Shown: positions 35,832-47,019 of the stretch, in pieces
How positions within the stretch are numbered: the first letter of the stretch is position 1
Layout: the number at the start of each line of letters is the position of its first letter
From: Paguma larvata
Lineage: Eukaryota; Chordata; Mammalia; Carnivora; Viverridae
NCBI GenBank assembly: GCA_030068075.1
Contig: JAINVK010000525.1
Location: 1-64,000, forward strand
Direction: 5' to 3'
Length of the DNA stretch: 64,000 nucleotides
The notes under the pieces: model-generated
Told to the model about the DNA's origin: nothing
Database searches by the model: none
The model's input: the letters and a program-made list of their open reading frames with translations, nothing else
Position numbers and translations under genes: made by a program

Positions 35832-36901
35832 GCGCCTCCACTTTCCCTGCCTGGTCCTTGGTGGGGATTACAGGGTGTGTTGTGACATCCAAAGTTGCTG
35901 TACAGGTGTCTCGCTGGGGACCCGCTGTCGGGAGCAGGACGCCTGAACGCTCAGTGCACCTGTGGTCTGAGGACTCGTATATTTCTTCGGTGTCCGGAAT
36001 TCCTTAGGTATTTTATCTTCAAACTGGGTTTCCTTCCGGTCTCTGCCTTCCCTTTTTCTGGAAGTCCGCCATCTCCCGCGGGGCCTCTTGGGGATGTGTG
36101 TCTGCTGTCCCTGGGTCCCGGGGAGAGGGGCCCCAGTTCACCTCCTACCTTCCACTGCGTCCAGCCTACAGTTCATCTTTCCCGTTGCTCTTCCGCTCGT
36201 GAGCTCAGCGCTCCGGTTCAATTTCTTACATTTCGCTGTTTGATCATTCGCTCTCGTTTTAACTTACGACAGTGGGATTTCACGTTCCTTGAGTTTTGAA
36301 GTGTTTTATCCGCTGTGAGTTCTTGTATCGACTGCTGCTTTTACTGCCTTTCCTCTTCGGTTTCCAATAACGTCAGGGGCTTTGGATCTGGGGGAGGGAT
36401 CGTCGCATTTCGAGTGGGAAGTTTTGCTTTGATATCATTTCATTTTATTCTTTCTCTGACCCGACGCTCTCTGGCTGGTGACTTTGGAGAGCTCTGCTGG
36501 GGCTGCCGGCCGGGACAGACAGGACCGGTGCCTCTCGTGCTGTTTTGGGGACACGAATAGTCCAGAGACGTGTTGTACTCTCGGAGGAGCCCGCCACGTC
36601 CCCAAGCACATAGACGCACACGGAAGGTGCTGGCGTCACTCGCGTCAGCAGCACTGAGTTGCCACTTGCTGTCAGCAGCTTGGCTCTGAGCTGCACAGGG
36701 CTTACCCCCAAATCTCATCAATTCCCCGCAGCGGGGTCCAGTTCACTCCTGTTCCGTCCATCAAAGGTTGATGGCACTTTGAGGCGGTCCTGTACCTCGC
36801 CTAGGGTTCTGCAGCCGCCGAAGGCCTCCCAAACCTGCCTGACCCGGCCCGGCCCCTGGGCGGGCCACGGTGGGTGTCCGTGCTACCCACTCGCTTTGTT
36901 A
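35832..36901. other. unassigned sequence
   Basis: T-rich in the middle, CpG-rich at the end. No recognised repeat or gene. Confidence 0.5.
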
Positions 36902-37114
36902 CTTTAACGTTTACTTATTTTTGAGAGAAACATAGAGACAGAGCACGCACAAGTGGGGGAGGGGCAGAGAGAGGGAGAGAGAGAGAATCCCAAGCAGGCT
37001 CCGTGCTGTCAGCACAGATCCCAAAGCAAGGTTCTATCCCACAAACTGTGAGATCATGACTTGAGCTGAAACCAAGAGTCAGGCACTTAACTGAGTGAGC
37101 CACCCAGGTGCCCC
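36902..37114 (-). mobile_element. SINEC element (pair member 1)
   Basis: TTTAACGTTTACTTATTTTTG to CACCCAGGTGCCCCC. Separated from the next SINE only by TACCTGC and a T run. Confidence 0.9.
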
Positions 37115-37123
37115 CTACCTGCT

Positions 37124-37340
37124 TTTTTTTTTTTAATTGTTTTACATTTATTTATTTTTGAGAGACAGAGAACAAGTGGGGGCAGGGAGAGAGAGAGAGG
37201 GAGACACAGAATCCAAAGCAGACTCCAGGCTCCGAGCTGTCAGCACAGAGCCCGACACGGGGCTCGAACTCATGAACTGCGAGATCGTGATCTGAGCTGA
37301 GGTCAGACGCTTAACCGACTGAGCCCCCCAGGCGCCCCCC
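37124..37340 (-). mobile_element. SINEC element (pair member 2)
   Basis: Flanked by ACCTGCTTTTTT on both sides (37,117 and 37,343). It appears to have inserted just beyond the head of the 36,902 copy. Confidence 0.92.
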
Positions 37341-37470
37341 CACCTGCTTTTTAAATGCACTGTAAACCAGGCACTTTGAAACTATTAGAATCCAAAAAGA
37401 TGAGTCTGCACTCCAAATCCAATAGTCTTAACAAACTCTGATCTTGAGCAGGTAACTGTTTTCTCCCCCC

Positions 37471-37500
37471 TTCCTTCCTCCCTCCCTCCCTCCCTTCTTT
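37471..37500. repeat. (CCTT/CCTC)n microsatellite
   Basis: TTCCTTCCTCCCTCCCTCCC. Confidence 0.9.
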
Positions 37501-37554
37501 TTTATACCCCAAGAAACTGCAAGAAAGACCACGTAGGTTTTAAAATGGATTCAA

Positions 37555-37766
37555 GGGGCTCCTGGGGGGTGCAGTCGGTTAGGCGTCAGAGTCTTGATCT
37601 CAGCTCAGCTCATGATCTCACGGTTCGTGAGTTCTAGCCCCACATCAGGCTCTGTGCCGACAGCGGGGAGCCTGCTTGGGATTCTGTCTCTCCTTCTCTC
37701 TGCCCTTCCTCCCCTTGTGCCCTCTTGCTCTCTCAAAATAAATAAATAAATCAAAAAAAAAAAGAA
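37555..37766 (+). mobile_element. SINEC element with target duplication
   Basis: TTTAAAATGGATTCAA flanks both ends (37,539 and 37,768). The tail is (AAAT)n then a poly(A) run. Confidence 0.95.
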
Positions 37767-38149
37767 ATTTAAAATGGATTCAAAATAGCAACCCAGGCAA
37801 TTTCAAAGTTTCCATTTGAATAACCATTTAATGTTGAATTGTAAGCCAGCAAAAACGAGAGCTATCAATCTGAGGAGATTCAGTTGTTAACGTCCCAAGA
37901 CAAGGACCTTATTTCGAAAGCCCTACACAAAGTCCTGGTCCATTTCGTTGCACTTATTAGACTCACGCGCTAATTCACGGGAACAGAGACTCAGTAGCCA
38001 GAATAGGAGTTCTGCGAAAGGAGACCGGAGTCTTCTGACACGGGCAGGGATCCGGCGAAACAAACAAGCAAGCGGGCCACCGTGCGCAGCTCCCGTGCGG
38101 CTGGGAAATGAACCTTCTGGAATCCTTCTCCGACCTCCACTGTTGGGAA

Positions 38150-38345
38150 GGACATGGGGAGTGACGGTCTGGGGACAGATAAACCTTGATCGTGACTCAG
38201 TTTTCTGTATGCTTGTGTGACCTGGGATAATTAGCGACTCCCCGGAATCTTGGCTTTTCTCCCGCGGTGTTGCGTGGGTCAGCGAGGTTGTGTCTGCAGC
38301 GCCCCAGCCCGGCGCTGGCTACCTCCACTCCTCGGTGCCTGGTGG
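38150..38345 (+). mobile_element. MIR-like SINE remnant
   Basis: TGTGTGACCTGGGATAATTA followed by CTTGGCTTTTCTCCCGC matches the MIR core order (tgtgaccttgggcaa, then cagtttcctca). Confidence 0.55.
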
Positions 38346-38529
38346 CTAGAAAGAGAAAATGAAAAGAGATCTTACGCCAAAACAAACTGCAAATCAACCT
38401 CAGATACGCAGCAGCAGGAGAAATAGATGAGCACCGTGAGCTGTTGGGATGGAGAACCTTCCAGAAGCAGGCAGGCGGGCCCATCCAGGGTGAGATCCGT
38501 GACCTCTAAGGCTTCCCCCAGAGGCAGGA

Positions 38530-38680
38530 CGGCACCGTGGTTAAACGCCGACTCCAGAACCGCAGTGCCTGGTTCAGGTGCCGCTTCCCTCCCTTACAGC
38601 TGTGGGACCGAGGCCTGGACACAAAGGGAATAATAACGAAACCCACTTCTCAGGGTTGTATGAAGATTCGACTAGTTAAA
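38530..38680 (+). mobile_element. MIR remnant
   Basis: GGCACCGTGGTTAAACGCCG, then TACAGCTGTGGGACC, then GGGTTGTATGAAGATTCGAC reproduce the MIR consensus in order. Confidence 0.75.
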
Positions 38681-38684
38681 TCTT

Positions 38685-38890
38685 TATTTATTTGTTTTAA
38701 TGTTCGTTCATTTTTGAGAGAGACAGAGCACAAGCAGTGAGGGGGAGGGGCGGGGAGAGAGAGAGGGAGACACAGAATCGGAAGCAGGCTCAGGCTCTGA
38801 GCCGTCAGCACGGAGTCCGACGGGGGCTCGTGAACTGTGAGATCATGACCTGAGCCAAAGTTGGACATTTAACGGACTGAGTCACGCAAC
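38685..38890 (-). mobile_element. SINEC element missing its head end
   Basis: ACTAGTTAA is present at both ends, yet the usual CCCAGGCGCCCC is absent. Insertion was therefore of a 5'-truncated copy, or the end was lost later. Confidence 0.88.
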
Positions 38891-38943
38891 TAGTTAATAT
38901 TTATTTTAAAAAATTCAGAACAGTGGCTGGCATTTGCAAGCAA

Positions 38944-39102
38944 TGTATATATATATACATACACACACACATATATATACAACACACACACATATATACA
39001 CACACACATATATATACATATACATACACACACACATATATTATACACACACACACACATATATACACACACACACATATATATACACATACCATATATA
39101 TC

Positions 39103-39134
<32 letters not shown>

Positions 39135-39254
39135 GTAAGAAATTCTGGTTGATAGTGAATAGTAAACCATATATATATATATATTATATACACACACGTG
39201 TACATACTATATATACTATACTATATATATATAGTATATACTATTATATATAAT
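38944..39254. repeat. (TA)n/(CA)n array
   Basis: Alternating TATATA and CACACA blocks, followed by TATATATTATATA. Confidence 0.95.
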
Positions 39255-39326
39255 AGTAAACCATATACTTGGTTTACTATTCACTATCAACCAGATGGTT
39301 TACTATTCACTATCGACCAGAATTTC
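39139..39326. repeat. short inverted repeat around a (TA)n loop
   Basis: The 30-bp left arm at 39,139-39,168 has its reverse complement at 39,297-39,326 (one mismatch). A shorter copy of that arm precedes it at 39,271-39,294. The core shared unit is GGTTTACTATTCACTATC. Confidence 0.9.
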
Positions 39327-39368
39327 AAAGACAAAAAATGAACCAGACACAATATATGGTATTCTTAC

Positions 39369-39710
39369 TGTTAGGGGTTGAATCGTGTCCCCTCAAACTT
39401 CATATGTTGACGTCTCCCTCCCCGTTAGTGCCTCAGATGGAACCAAATTGGGAGAGAGAAGCTTTAACGATGTGACTGAGGCCCTAATCCCAACCGCTGG
39501 CGTCCTTATAAGAGGAGGAGGTTGCGAACACTGGAGGGATTGGACCGTGTCTCTATGCCCAGGAGAGAGGCCTTCAGGACAACCAGCCCCAACACCTGAC
39601 CTTGGACCCCCTGCCTCCAGCACCTCGAGGAAACCGGTTTCTGCGTCGGCCACGCGGCACCCAGCAGCACTTTGTGACTCCCGCCCCAGCCAACGAACAC
39701 GCTCCTCAAG
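39369..39710 (+). mobile_element. MLT1-type solitary LTR (ERVL-MaLR)
   Basis: TGTTAGGGGTTGAATCGTGT at the start, AACTTCATATGTTGACGTC, GGCGTCCTTATAAGAGG, and GCACTTTGTGACTCCCG near the end follow the MLT1 LTR order. No retroviral genes remain. The element starts about 40 bp after the AT-rich inverted repeat. Confidence 0.7.
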
Positions 39711-39767
39711 ATCTCTCGTACCAGACGGAAAAGTAAGTATTTTTTCCAATTGAGAAATGGGCCAGGT

Positions 39768-39990
39768 GGGCGCCTGGGTGGCTCCGTTGGTTAAGTGTCC
39801 GACTCTTAGTTTCACCTCAGGTCACGTCTCACGGTTCTTGGGATCGAGCCCCGCATCGGGCTCTGCGCTGACGGCGTGGAGCCTGCTTGGGATCCTCTCT
39901 CTTTCCCTGTCTCTCTGCCTCTCCCCTGCTCTTGTGCGAGTGTGCTTTCTCTCAAAATAAATAAATATTTAAAAATTATAAAAAAATAAA
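39768..39990 (+). mobile_element. SINEC element with target duplication
   Basis: TGGGCCAGGT before and TGGGCCAAGT after. The tail is extended with several AAAT/AAAA units. Confidence 0.92.
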
Positions 39991-40908
39991 AGTGGGCCAA
40001 GTATATAAACAATTTACTAAAAAAAAAAAAAAAGTGGCCCGCACCCATAAAAAATGTGTTCGGTTTCGCCAACAGTCAAAAAAGTGTGAGCCTCAATGAC
40101 GGCCTTCTAGTTAGCGCATCAGACCGACCAAAAGGAAAGAAAGAGAACCCCCAAGCCAGGCCACTGTCCTGGCTGGCCATCTTCTGGAACCGTCTTCCAG
40201 GAGCACCGCACAGCTGGGTATCAAAGCTCCACCTACAAAACGCATTTTGTTTGCTCTTGCGAGTTTTTTGGTTGGTCTCCTTTTCCTACTACAAGCGGAC
40301 AGGTACGCGCCCGTGGGCTCCCCTGACGTCCCGCCGGGCACAGGGGTCACTGCTCTGCCCTCGGCCCCTCAGCGCGTGCGGTGCCCGGAGCGGCACAGAC
40401 GTCCTGCTGGTTCTGGCTCACGGCCCTCGCCAGACGCGGACGTGACTGGGGGCTGGGGTCCGGGATCTGGGATCTGGGATCCCGCCGCGCTGGCTCAGGA
40501 CAGCGTGTCGACATAACTCTACCGGGGTGGGCGCGCCCACCGCAGGCTGCCGCGTTCGGAGCGTAAATCGCCCACGCAGGACGGCGACACTGCGGCGCCC
40601 CCAGCGTCTCCCGGTGCCTCTTCGTGACCCCGCCCTCCACCGCGCCCCCCAGCCTCGGATCTGGCTTCTGTCGCTGCACCCCAGTTTGCGTGTGACCCAC
40701 AAATGAGGGGCAGCGTCGGCGCGCGTTCTGTGCCATCCGGCTGCTCTCACTCGGCATAAGCACGGCGGGACGCGTCCCCGTCCTTGCGACAATGGCACGT
40801 CTGTCTGGTTGCCGACGGGGGATTCCGCACATTTGTGTCATGGCCGATCGGCTCTCTGCGAGTGCAGGGACGATGGACACTGGTGCCCACATGGCTGCCA
40901 CGTGGGGC
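39991..40908. other. unassigned GC-rich sequence
   Basis: Contains a three-fold GGGATCTGGGATCTGGGATC near 40,466. No gene. Confidence 0.5.
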
Positions 40909-41095
40909 ATACCCCCACATGAAATCGTCCCACCTACACATGACATTGTCCCACTCCCACATGACATTGTCCCACCTCCACATGACATCGTCCCACTCCC
41001 CGCATGACTACCCCACCCCCACATGACATTGTCCCACCCCCACAAGACATTGTCCCATCCTCATCATACATGACATTGCCCCACCCCCATCTGAC
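40909..41095 (+). repeat. 21-bp minisatellite (left copy)
   Basis: About nine head-to-tail units of roughly 21 bp built on ACATGACATTGTCCCACCCC, with variants and one insertion (CATCCTCATCAT). The units give matching periodic peptides in several frames, which should not be read as genes. Confidence 0.85.
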
Positions 41096-41407
41096 ATTTT
41101 TTTGAGTCACTTCACAGACCTGGTGACTCCTGGCGATTCCCCTGTGGCCGTGTGTCCAGAATGACAAACCAGAGTCCAGGGGCCCGGCGATGGGGAGAAG
41201 ACAAGTTTGGTGGAGGCCTGGGCGCGTCGCGGTCTGGGTTTCGTCCTCCGCAGCCCGGCTGGGGGCCGTCTGGTCTCCCTCGCTGGCCTCAGAGGCCCGG
41301 CTCCGGCTCCCCTGCCACTCCCTCTCCACACTGACCGCACAGTCCTTCCCCTGCCGACGCCGGGGTCGCTGGGTTCTCTCCACCATTTTCGGACGGAAGC
41401 CGGGGTC
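40909..41407 (+). repeat. left arm of a long inverted repeat
   Basis: This arm reads outward-to-inward as a 21-bp minisatellite (to about 41,095), then about 310 bp of unique GC-rich sequence ending GGAAGCCGGGGTC at 41,407. The reverse complement of the same sequence, with scattered mismatches, fills 42,388-42,900. By eye about nine in ten bases match. Sequence diverges abruptly just inside 41,407. Confidence 0.85.
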
Positions 41408-42387
41408 TTACCCGGGAAGGGAAGTAGGGCGTGGAGGACACGTTTAGAAAAACCGACCAACCACGGCACGGGAGATAAAAGTGTACGTGCCGGGCGGGAC
41501 TCAGGGAAGAGCGGACGTGGGGAAAGGGAAGGTTCGCACAGTTGGGGGTACATACGCCCACTTGTGATATTCGAAGCGAAGCACGAAGACGAGATCGTTT
41601 TAAGTGAAAAGGACACCGGTGAGCCGTGGTCCAATGTCGAGTGGCCTGACCGATGGGGAGGCCAGTGAAGGGGGGTGTCAGGAAAATACCGGAAGAAATG
41701 GCCCCGAAGTTTTCGGTTTTCTTTTTTTTTTTAATGTCTCTTTATTTTTGAGAGAGAGAGAGAGCGTGAGAAAGCACAAGCAGCAGAGGGGAAGAGAGAG
41801 GGAGACACAGAATCCAAAGCAGGCTCCAGGCTCCAAGCCGTCAGCCTAGAGCCCGATGCGGGGCTCAAACCCACGGACTGTGAGATCCTGACATGAGCTG
41901 AAGTTGGACACTTAACCGACTGAGTCCCCAGGCGCCCCAAATTTTCTAGTTTTCATGGCAACCCCACACCCCCAGGTCCCACCAAGGCTGAGCCCCACAG
42001 ATACCCCAAAGTGCATCATACCCCGACTGCTCAAAGCCAGCGATAGGAAATCTTCGAAGTGGCCAGAGATAAAAGACGTGATATGCGCGGAGGCCCGAGG
42101 GTGAGGATGAAGTGACAGGAAACCCGCGGGCACTTTGGGGGGAAGCCACAGCGAGAGTCACCTACACGAGGACGCCTGGAAGACCCCGGCACGTACGGAC
42201 TAGCACACACTCCTCAACAGTCCTCGGGGTCCCAGGCGACATCGAAAGGGAAATAAGAAAGTGTCTTGACCTAAATAAAAGCGGAAACCTGGCCTGTAAC
42301 GACCTGGGGGCTGTGCTCACACCGTCCTTGCAGAGAAAACTGTAGCGGTACACGCCTGTAGGGGCAAAGAACATGTCTCCAAACAAC
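41408..42387. other. spacer of the inverted repeat
   Basis: About 980 bp of GC-rich sequence with one SINE (41,722-41,938). It contains no convincing exon. A short A-rich segment with GGAGATAAAAG lies at about 41,470. Confidence 0.6.
41722..41938 (-). mobile_element. SINEC element in the inverted-repeat spacer
   Basis: Full-length minus copy, TTAATGTCTCTTTATTTTTG to CCCCAGGCGCCCC. It lies inside the spacer and has no partner in the arms, so its timing relative to the inverted duplication is open. Confidence 0.92.
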
Positions 42388-42900
42388 GACCCCGGCTTCC
42401 ATGTGAAAATGGCGGAGAGAACCCAGCGACCCCAGCGTCGGCAGGGGAAGGAACGTGCTAAAGGCCAGGGCGGAGAGGGAGCGGCAGGGGAGCCGGAGCC
42501 GGGCCTCTGAGGCCAGCGAGGGAGACCAGACGGCCCCCAGACGGGCTGCGGAGGACGAAACCCAGACCGCGACGTGCCCAGGCCGCCACCGAACTTGCCT
42601 TCTCCTCATCGCCGGGCCCCTGGACTCTGGTTTGTCATTCTGGACACAGGGCCACAGGGGAATCACCAGGAGTCGCCAGGTCTGTAAAGTGACTCAAAAA
42701 AATGTCAGATGGGGGTGGGGCAATGTCATGTGGGGGTGGGACAATGTCATGTGTAGGTGGGGCGATGTCATGTGGGGGTGGAGCAATGTCTTGTGGGGGT
42801 GGGACAATGTCATGTGGGGGGGGACGATGTGTGGGGTGGGACAATGTCATGTGGGGGGGACAGTGTCATGTGGGGTGACAATGTCAGATGGGGATGGGGG
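42388..42900 (-). repeat. right arm of a long inverted repeat
   Basis: Reverse-complement partner of 40,909-41,407, starting GACCCCGGCTTCC and ending in the GTCATGTGGGGGTGGGACAA minisatellite. Differences between arms are mostly transitions at CpG sites and small length changes in the minisatellite. The arms are separated by about 980 bp. Confidence 0.85.
42706..42895 (-). repeat. 21-bp minisatellite (right copy)
   Basis: Reverse-complement version of the array at 40.9-41.1 kb (unit GACAATGTCATGTGGGGGTG), with some units shortened to 15-18 bp. It forms the outer end of the right inverted-repeat arm. Confidence 0.85.
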
Positions 42901-44289
42901 AGTCATCAAAAACATCTCATGGTTTACAGTTTGGCGAATGAAGAAAATATTTCTCTTACAAACAAGAACCCACCTCTGCCTCCGATGCGCGGAGGTCTCT
43001 GACTCAAATTCACAGGTTTCCGGTGTGTCCTTACTGGAGCGGGGACGCGGGCGTGGGGATGCTGGCGCACCGCTGGTGCCCGGATCAGTGACTCAACGCC
43101 CCTCTCTCATCGCGTCTCGAACAGACTCCCCAGCCCCGTGTGCACCGGCCTGTCCTCCCGATGGCACGGGGGCTGGGCCTCCTCCCGCTGACTTCGGACC
43201 TGACCTGCCTGGGACGCGGGACCACCGCTGGCCCTGGGAGGAGTTCTGCCCATCGAACAAAGTGGTGCCTGTATCTTTTGACACACGAGCTGAGCTGACC
43301 AGCTGTTCTATCGGTAATTAAATCCGGACATTTGTCCCGTAGAGAACCTCACGGCCTTACTCAGTTAAACGGTGTGTCTGGTCTGAAGCAGGCCTGAAGG
43401 TCGCCGTCGGCCCTGCCCAGCCCCACAGAGACTTCCGTTTATTTCTTAGGCGAGGGCGGCAAAGGCGGGTCTGGGAGTAGGGGATATCGGACACCGCGGA
43501 CAGGTGTCCCGCCAGCGAGATAGCCGGCCGCACATCCGGTCCAGCGGGCAGAGTCCAAGCCATGTAGCGGTGCCCGTGGACAGCGAACTCTGTGGTCCCG
43601 GGCGGACTCGCTCTCCTTTGTCCGTTTCAGTCTGGGGGATGATGCTCTTCGGATGCCGGTGAGCCTTTCGTGGCTAAAATCTCCGGGAACGTGGAAACAT
43701 GTGGCTTTCTCGGGAGCAGGCTGTCAGCTGGCGGGGCTGTGACGTCGCCGAGGGGGCTTCCGGCTGCAGGCAGCCCTTCTGTCTCTCTCGGGCTCGGCCG
43801 CCTCTCTGATCTCTCTCCCGCCCGCATTTCCTGCCGGCGTTCTCCCTGGGGGCGTCTGGTTACTGACACAAACGTATTCCTCTGATCCCAAATAATCCCG
43901 GGTTTTTGAGCTCCCAAGAACGACTCTACAGACTCCCCCAGGGCGCAGGGTCCCCCCCACCATCCGTGTCGTGGTATGACAGAAAGTGGAAACAGATGGC
44001 GGGGGGCCCGAGACGGGGCTGGAGCTCGGGAGGCAGAAACCAGAGCACTCAGGCTGCCCACCCCCGGGGGGATCGCAGACCTGGCCTCTGTGCTCTGGAA
44101 CTTTCCCCTGAGAAGATAATTGAGGGAAAGGATAAACCATGGGCCGGGCTGGAGGAAGGAGGACCGGAAGCAGCTTGGGGTGTGATGCACTTCTGATGAG
44201 GGTCACTCTCTTGTCTGCGAGGAAAAGCATGACATCTGCTATTAATTTTAAAGCGTCGCTGGCACTTATGCTTGTTTTGTGTGCTATAA
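42901..44289. other. unassigned GC-rich sequence
   Basis: No recognised feature between the inverted repeat and the L1 remnant. Confidence 0.5.
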
Positions 44290-45490
44290 CTTTATTTTTA
44301 AAGTTTTTTTTAACTTTGAGAGAATTGTAGGCACACGTGCAGTTGTAAAACCGTGTACAGAGTCCCCACGTCCACTCTTCCTCAATGGCGGCATCTCACA
44401 ACCACAGGACGATCTCGACGCAGACGTGACATCCGTACGATCGAGGTACTGACCGCTTCGCCCCCGGAGTCCCTCCTGCTGCCCTCTTCCTGCTGCCTCG
44501 TGTGCCCCCGGCTCGTCCGGATCTGCCGCCGTCCATCCGCAGGACGCTGCCTCTCAAGCATGTTGTATCAACAGGAGCATAGAATACGTAACCTTCGAGT
44601 TCTGGCCCCTGCACTGGGCGGGATTCTCTGGAGACTCACCCGGGTCGCTGCACGCATGGATGATGTTCTTCTTCACTGCGGCGCGGTATTCGATGGCGGG
44701 CGAAGCCCTTGCAGTGCAGCTGGTCCATCAGCGACAGGGGTCGGGAGGTTTCCCGTAGGGGTGTTGCAAACAGAGCTGCCGAGAAGGTCCATGCACGGGG
44801 ATTCGTGTGAACACCTGTCTCCGTTTCTCTGTATCCTTTTGGTACCATTTCTGGATCGTAAGTTTTTACATTTCATCTTATAGGACATTGCCTATTTCAC
44901 AGAGGGGCCGTGCCACTTACACTCCCACCAGCGAGGGGTGAGAGACCAGGTCTCTGCACCCTTGCCCTCATTTAGGGTCACTACTTGGACCCTCGCTGGG
45001 GTCTCGCTCTGCACCCCGCCGGTGGCCGCGGACACATCTTCTCCCGAGTCTCTGAATATCCCCTTCAGTGGGATGTCTGTTCCTGGTTTGGTCCATTTTC
45101 TAATAGGGTTATTTGTAATTTATCGGTGAGTTCTGAGTATTCTTTATATATTCAGATACTAGTCCTTCGTCAAACGTGCGGTTTGCAGGCTGCGGTTGTC
45201 CGTTCAGCCTCTTCACAGCGTCCCTCACAAAGCTCTGCATTTTTCTCTTACGCACCAGGCTGATTTGCTTCTCTGGTTTTTCTGTCTTCGAAAATGTTAC
45301 GGTTCCGTATTTTCCATTTAAGATCCATTTCAAGTTAATGTGTGTACAAGGTGTGAGGTGTGGGTTCAAGCACTATTTCCGTCTCCTTTTCTCTTGCTTC
45401 CGGATTGGACATCCAATCCCGAATGTTACTGTTGGAAAGGCTGTTCTTCCCCCACTGAATTGTTTCGCACTTTTGTCAAGAGTTGGTTGG
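44290..45490 (-). mobile_element. old LINE-1 3' region, antisense
   Basis: The plus strand carries reverse-complement L1M 3' landmarks in order. These are GCACACGTGCAGTTGTAAAA, CCACTTACACTCCCACCAGC, TTCTTTATATATTCAGATAC, CTAGTCCTTCGTCAAACG, and finally TTTCAAGTTAATGTGTGTAC. Many CpGs have been gained or kept. Frames inside are relics. Confidence 0.75.
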
Positions 45491-46045
45491 GCCTGTTTGC
45501 GTGGCTCTATTTCCGGGTTCTCCGCTCTGCTTCCGCGGTCTCTGTGTCTGTCCCTCTGTCACCCGCGCTGTCCTACTACTCCCCACCCAGCCCGGCCACC
45601 CCCCTGCGCTGACCCAGCATCCGAGCAACCAGCCACCTGTGAGGATGACACCCGCTTCGGGAAGAGACGTGCTCCCCGTCTGCCGGCTCTGGGCATGCGG
45701 AGGTTGCTCCAAGGTCAGCTCGCATTCCTGACATCTGATGATCACTTTTCCCCGCTCCGGGCCTGACAGGGCCAGGAAGACGGTCGCAAGGAGACGCAGT
45801 AAGTGACAAAGGAGTCCCCGCCAGCACAGGTCTCTGGAAAATGATTCGACTCGGCTGACCGCCGAGAAGGCTTTCCCAAGGCCTCTTCCCAAGGCCAAAG
45901 CCTAGAGTTTCAGAGCTACGTAGCCAGCTCCGTTACACGGACAGTCCACAGCAGCGGGAGACACCAGGGCCACGGGGGTCAGCCCTACAACAGGGGCTCC
46001 CAGTTCCAGAGATTTCCACAGCTTCCTTCCACACTCACTCTATTT

Positions 46046-46239
46046 TTTTAAAGTTTATTTATTTGGGGAGAGAGGGAGAGAGCGCAAGCGGGAGAGGGGC
46101 AGAGGGAGAGAGAGAATCCCAAGCAGGCTCGGTGCTCAGCATGGGGGCCAACACGGGACTGGAACCCACAACCCCAGGATCATGACCTAAGCCCAAATCA
46201 AAAGTTAGACGCTCACGGACTGAGCCGCCCGGGCGCCCC
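46046..46239 (-). mobile_element. SINEC element
   Basis: TTAAAGTTTATTTATTTGGG to CCGCCCGGGCGCCCCC. The middle is somewhat shortened. Confidence 0.88.
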
Positions 46240-46603
46240 CTACATTTACTTTAATTCTGAATGTCCTGTAAATGCCCAGACGGGGGCAGTGGGCGGTGAC
46301 ATTCTTGGGTGGGGCACACTCACGGTGCTTGCTGTAACTGGGACCCTTCCTCTTCCATCCGAGAAAGATGCAGGGGAGGCCAGCCAGGGAGGCTCCAGAC
46401 CGCGCTCCCTGTCCCCCTGGTCCCCCTGCAGCAGCCTGCTTCGCCCTGGATGGCGGGATGAGTGGCTCAAGACACATCGCTAGTGGCAGAACTCCGTGTG
46501 AACTTGGGGGCTAGAATCTCCCAGGTGGACGCTTCCTTCCGGCTGCTGGGGAACGGGCCCCGTCCCCTACTGACGGTGAGGGGTGCGGACACCCAGGTGG
46601 TGT

Positions 46604-46813
46604 TTTTTTTTTTAATTTTTTTAATGTTTATTTATGTTTGAGAGAGAGACACAATGTAAGCGGGGCAGAGACAGGGAGGCACAGAGGCGGAAGCAGACTC
46701 CAGGCTCTGAGCTGACAGCACAGAGCCCGACGTGGGGCTCGAATCCATGAACTGTGAGATCATGACCTGAGCCGAAGTCGGATGCTCAACCCACTGAGCC
46801 CCCCACGTGCCCC
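46604..46813 (-). mobile_element. SINEC element at the 3' end of a putative gene
   Basis: Full-length copy. Its minus-strand tail holds AATAAA at 46,627-46,632, downstream of the stop codon at 47,020. Confidence 0.9.
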
Positions 46814-47019
46814 AGACCCCTTGTGGTTTTAAGGAGCAGCCCGATCCTGCTATTTTAAACTGCCATCTCAAGTGGCAAAGAAGAATTCATTTCTGGTTAC
46901 TGCCTGATCTTCTTCAGAGCCACAGAACGCAGAGGAATCATCTCTTCTCACGATTTTACGATCGTCAACATGTCCCGACATGCCAACCCCTGTCCAGTGA
47001 GGCCTCCCCACGGGAGAAC
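46604..47019 (-). other. putative 3' untranslated region ending in a SINE
   Basis: Downstream (minus strand) of the TAG at 47,020 there is about 200 bp of unique sequence and then an antisense-to-plus SINE. No AATAAA occurs in the unique part. The first copy on the minus strand is inside the SINE tail at 46,627-46,632. If the terminal exon is right, the transcript would most simply end in this SINE. This is inference from position only. Confidence 0.3.

Noticed and set aside
38890..39197. Tyr/Ile/Cys/Val frames over the TA/CA array
   Set aside because: Direct translation of a microsatellite.
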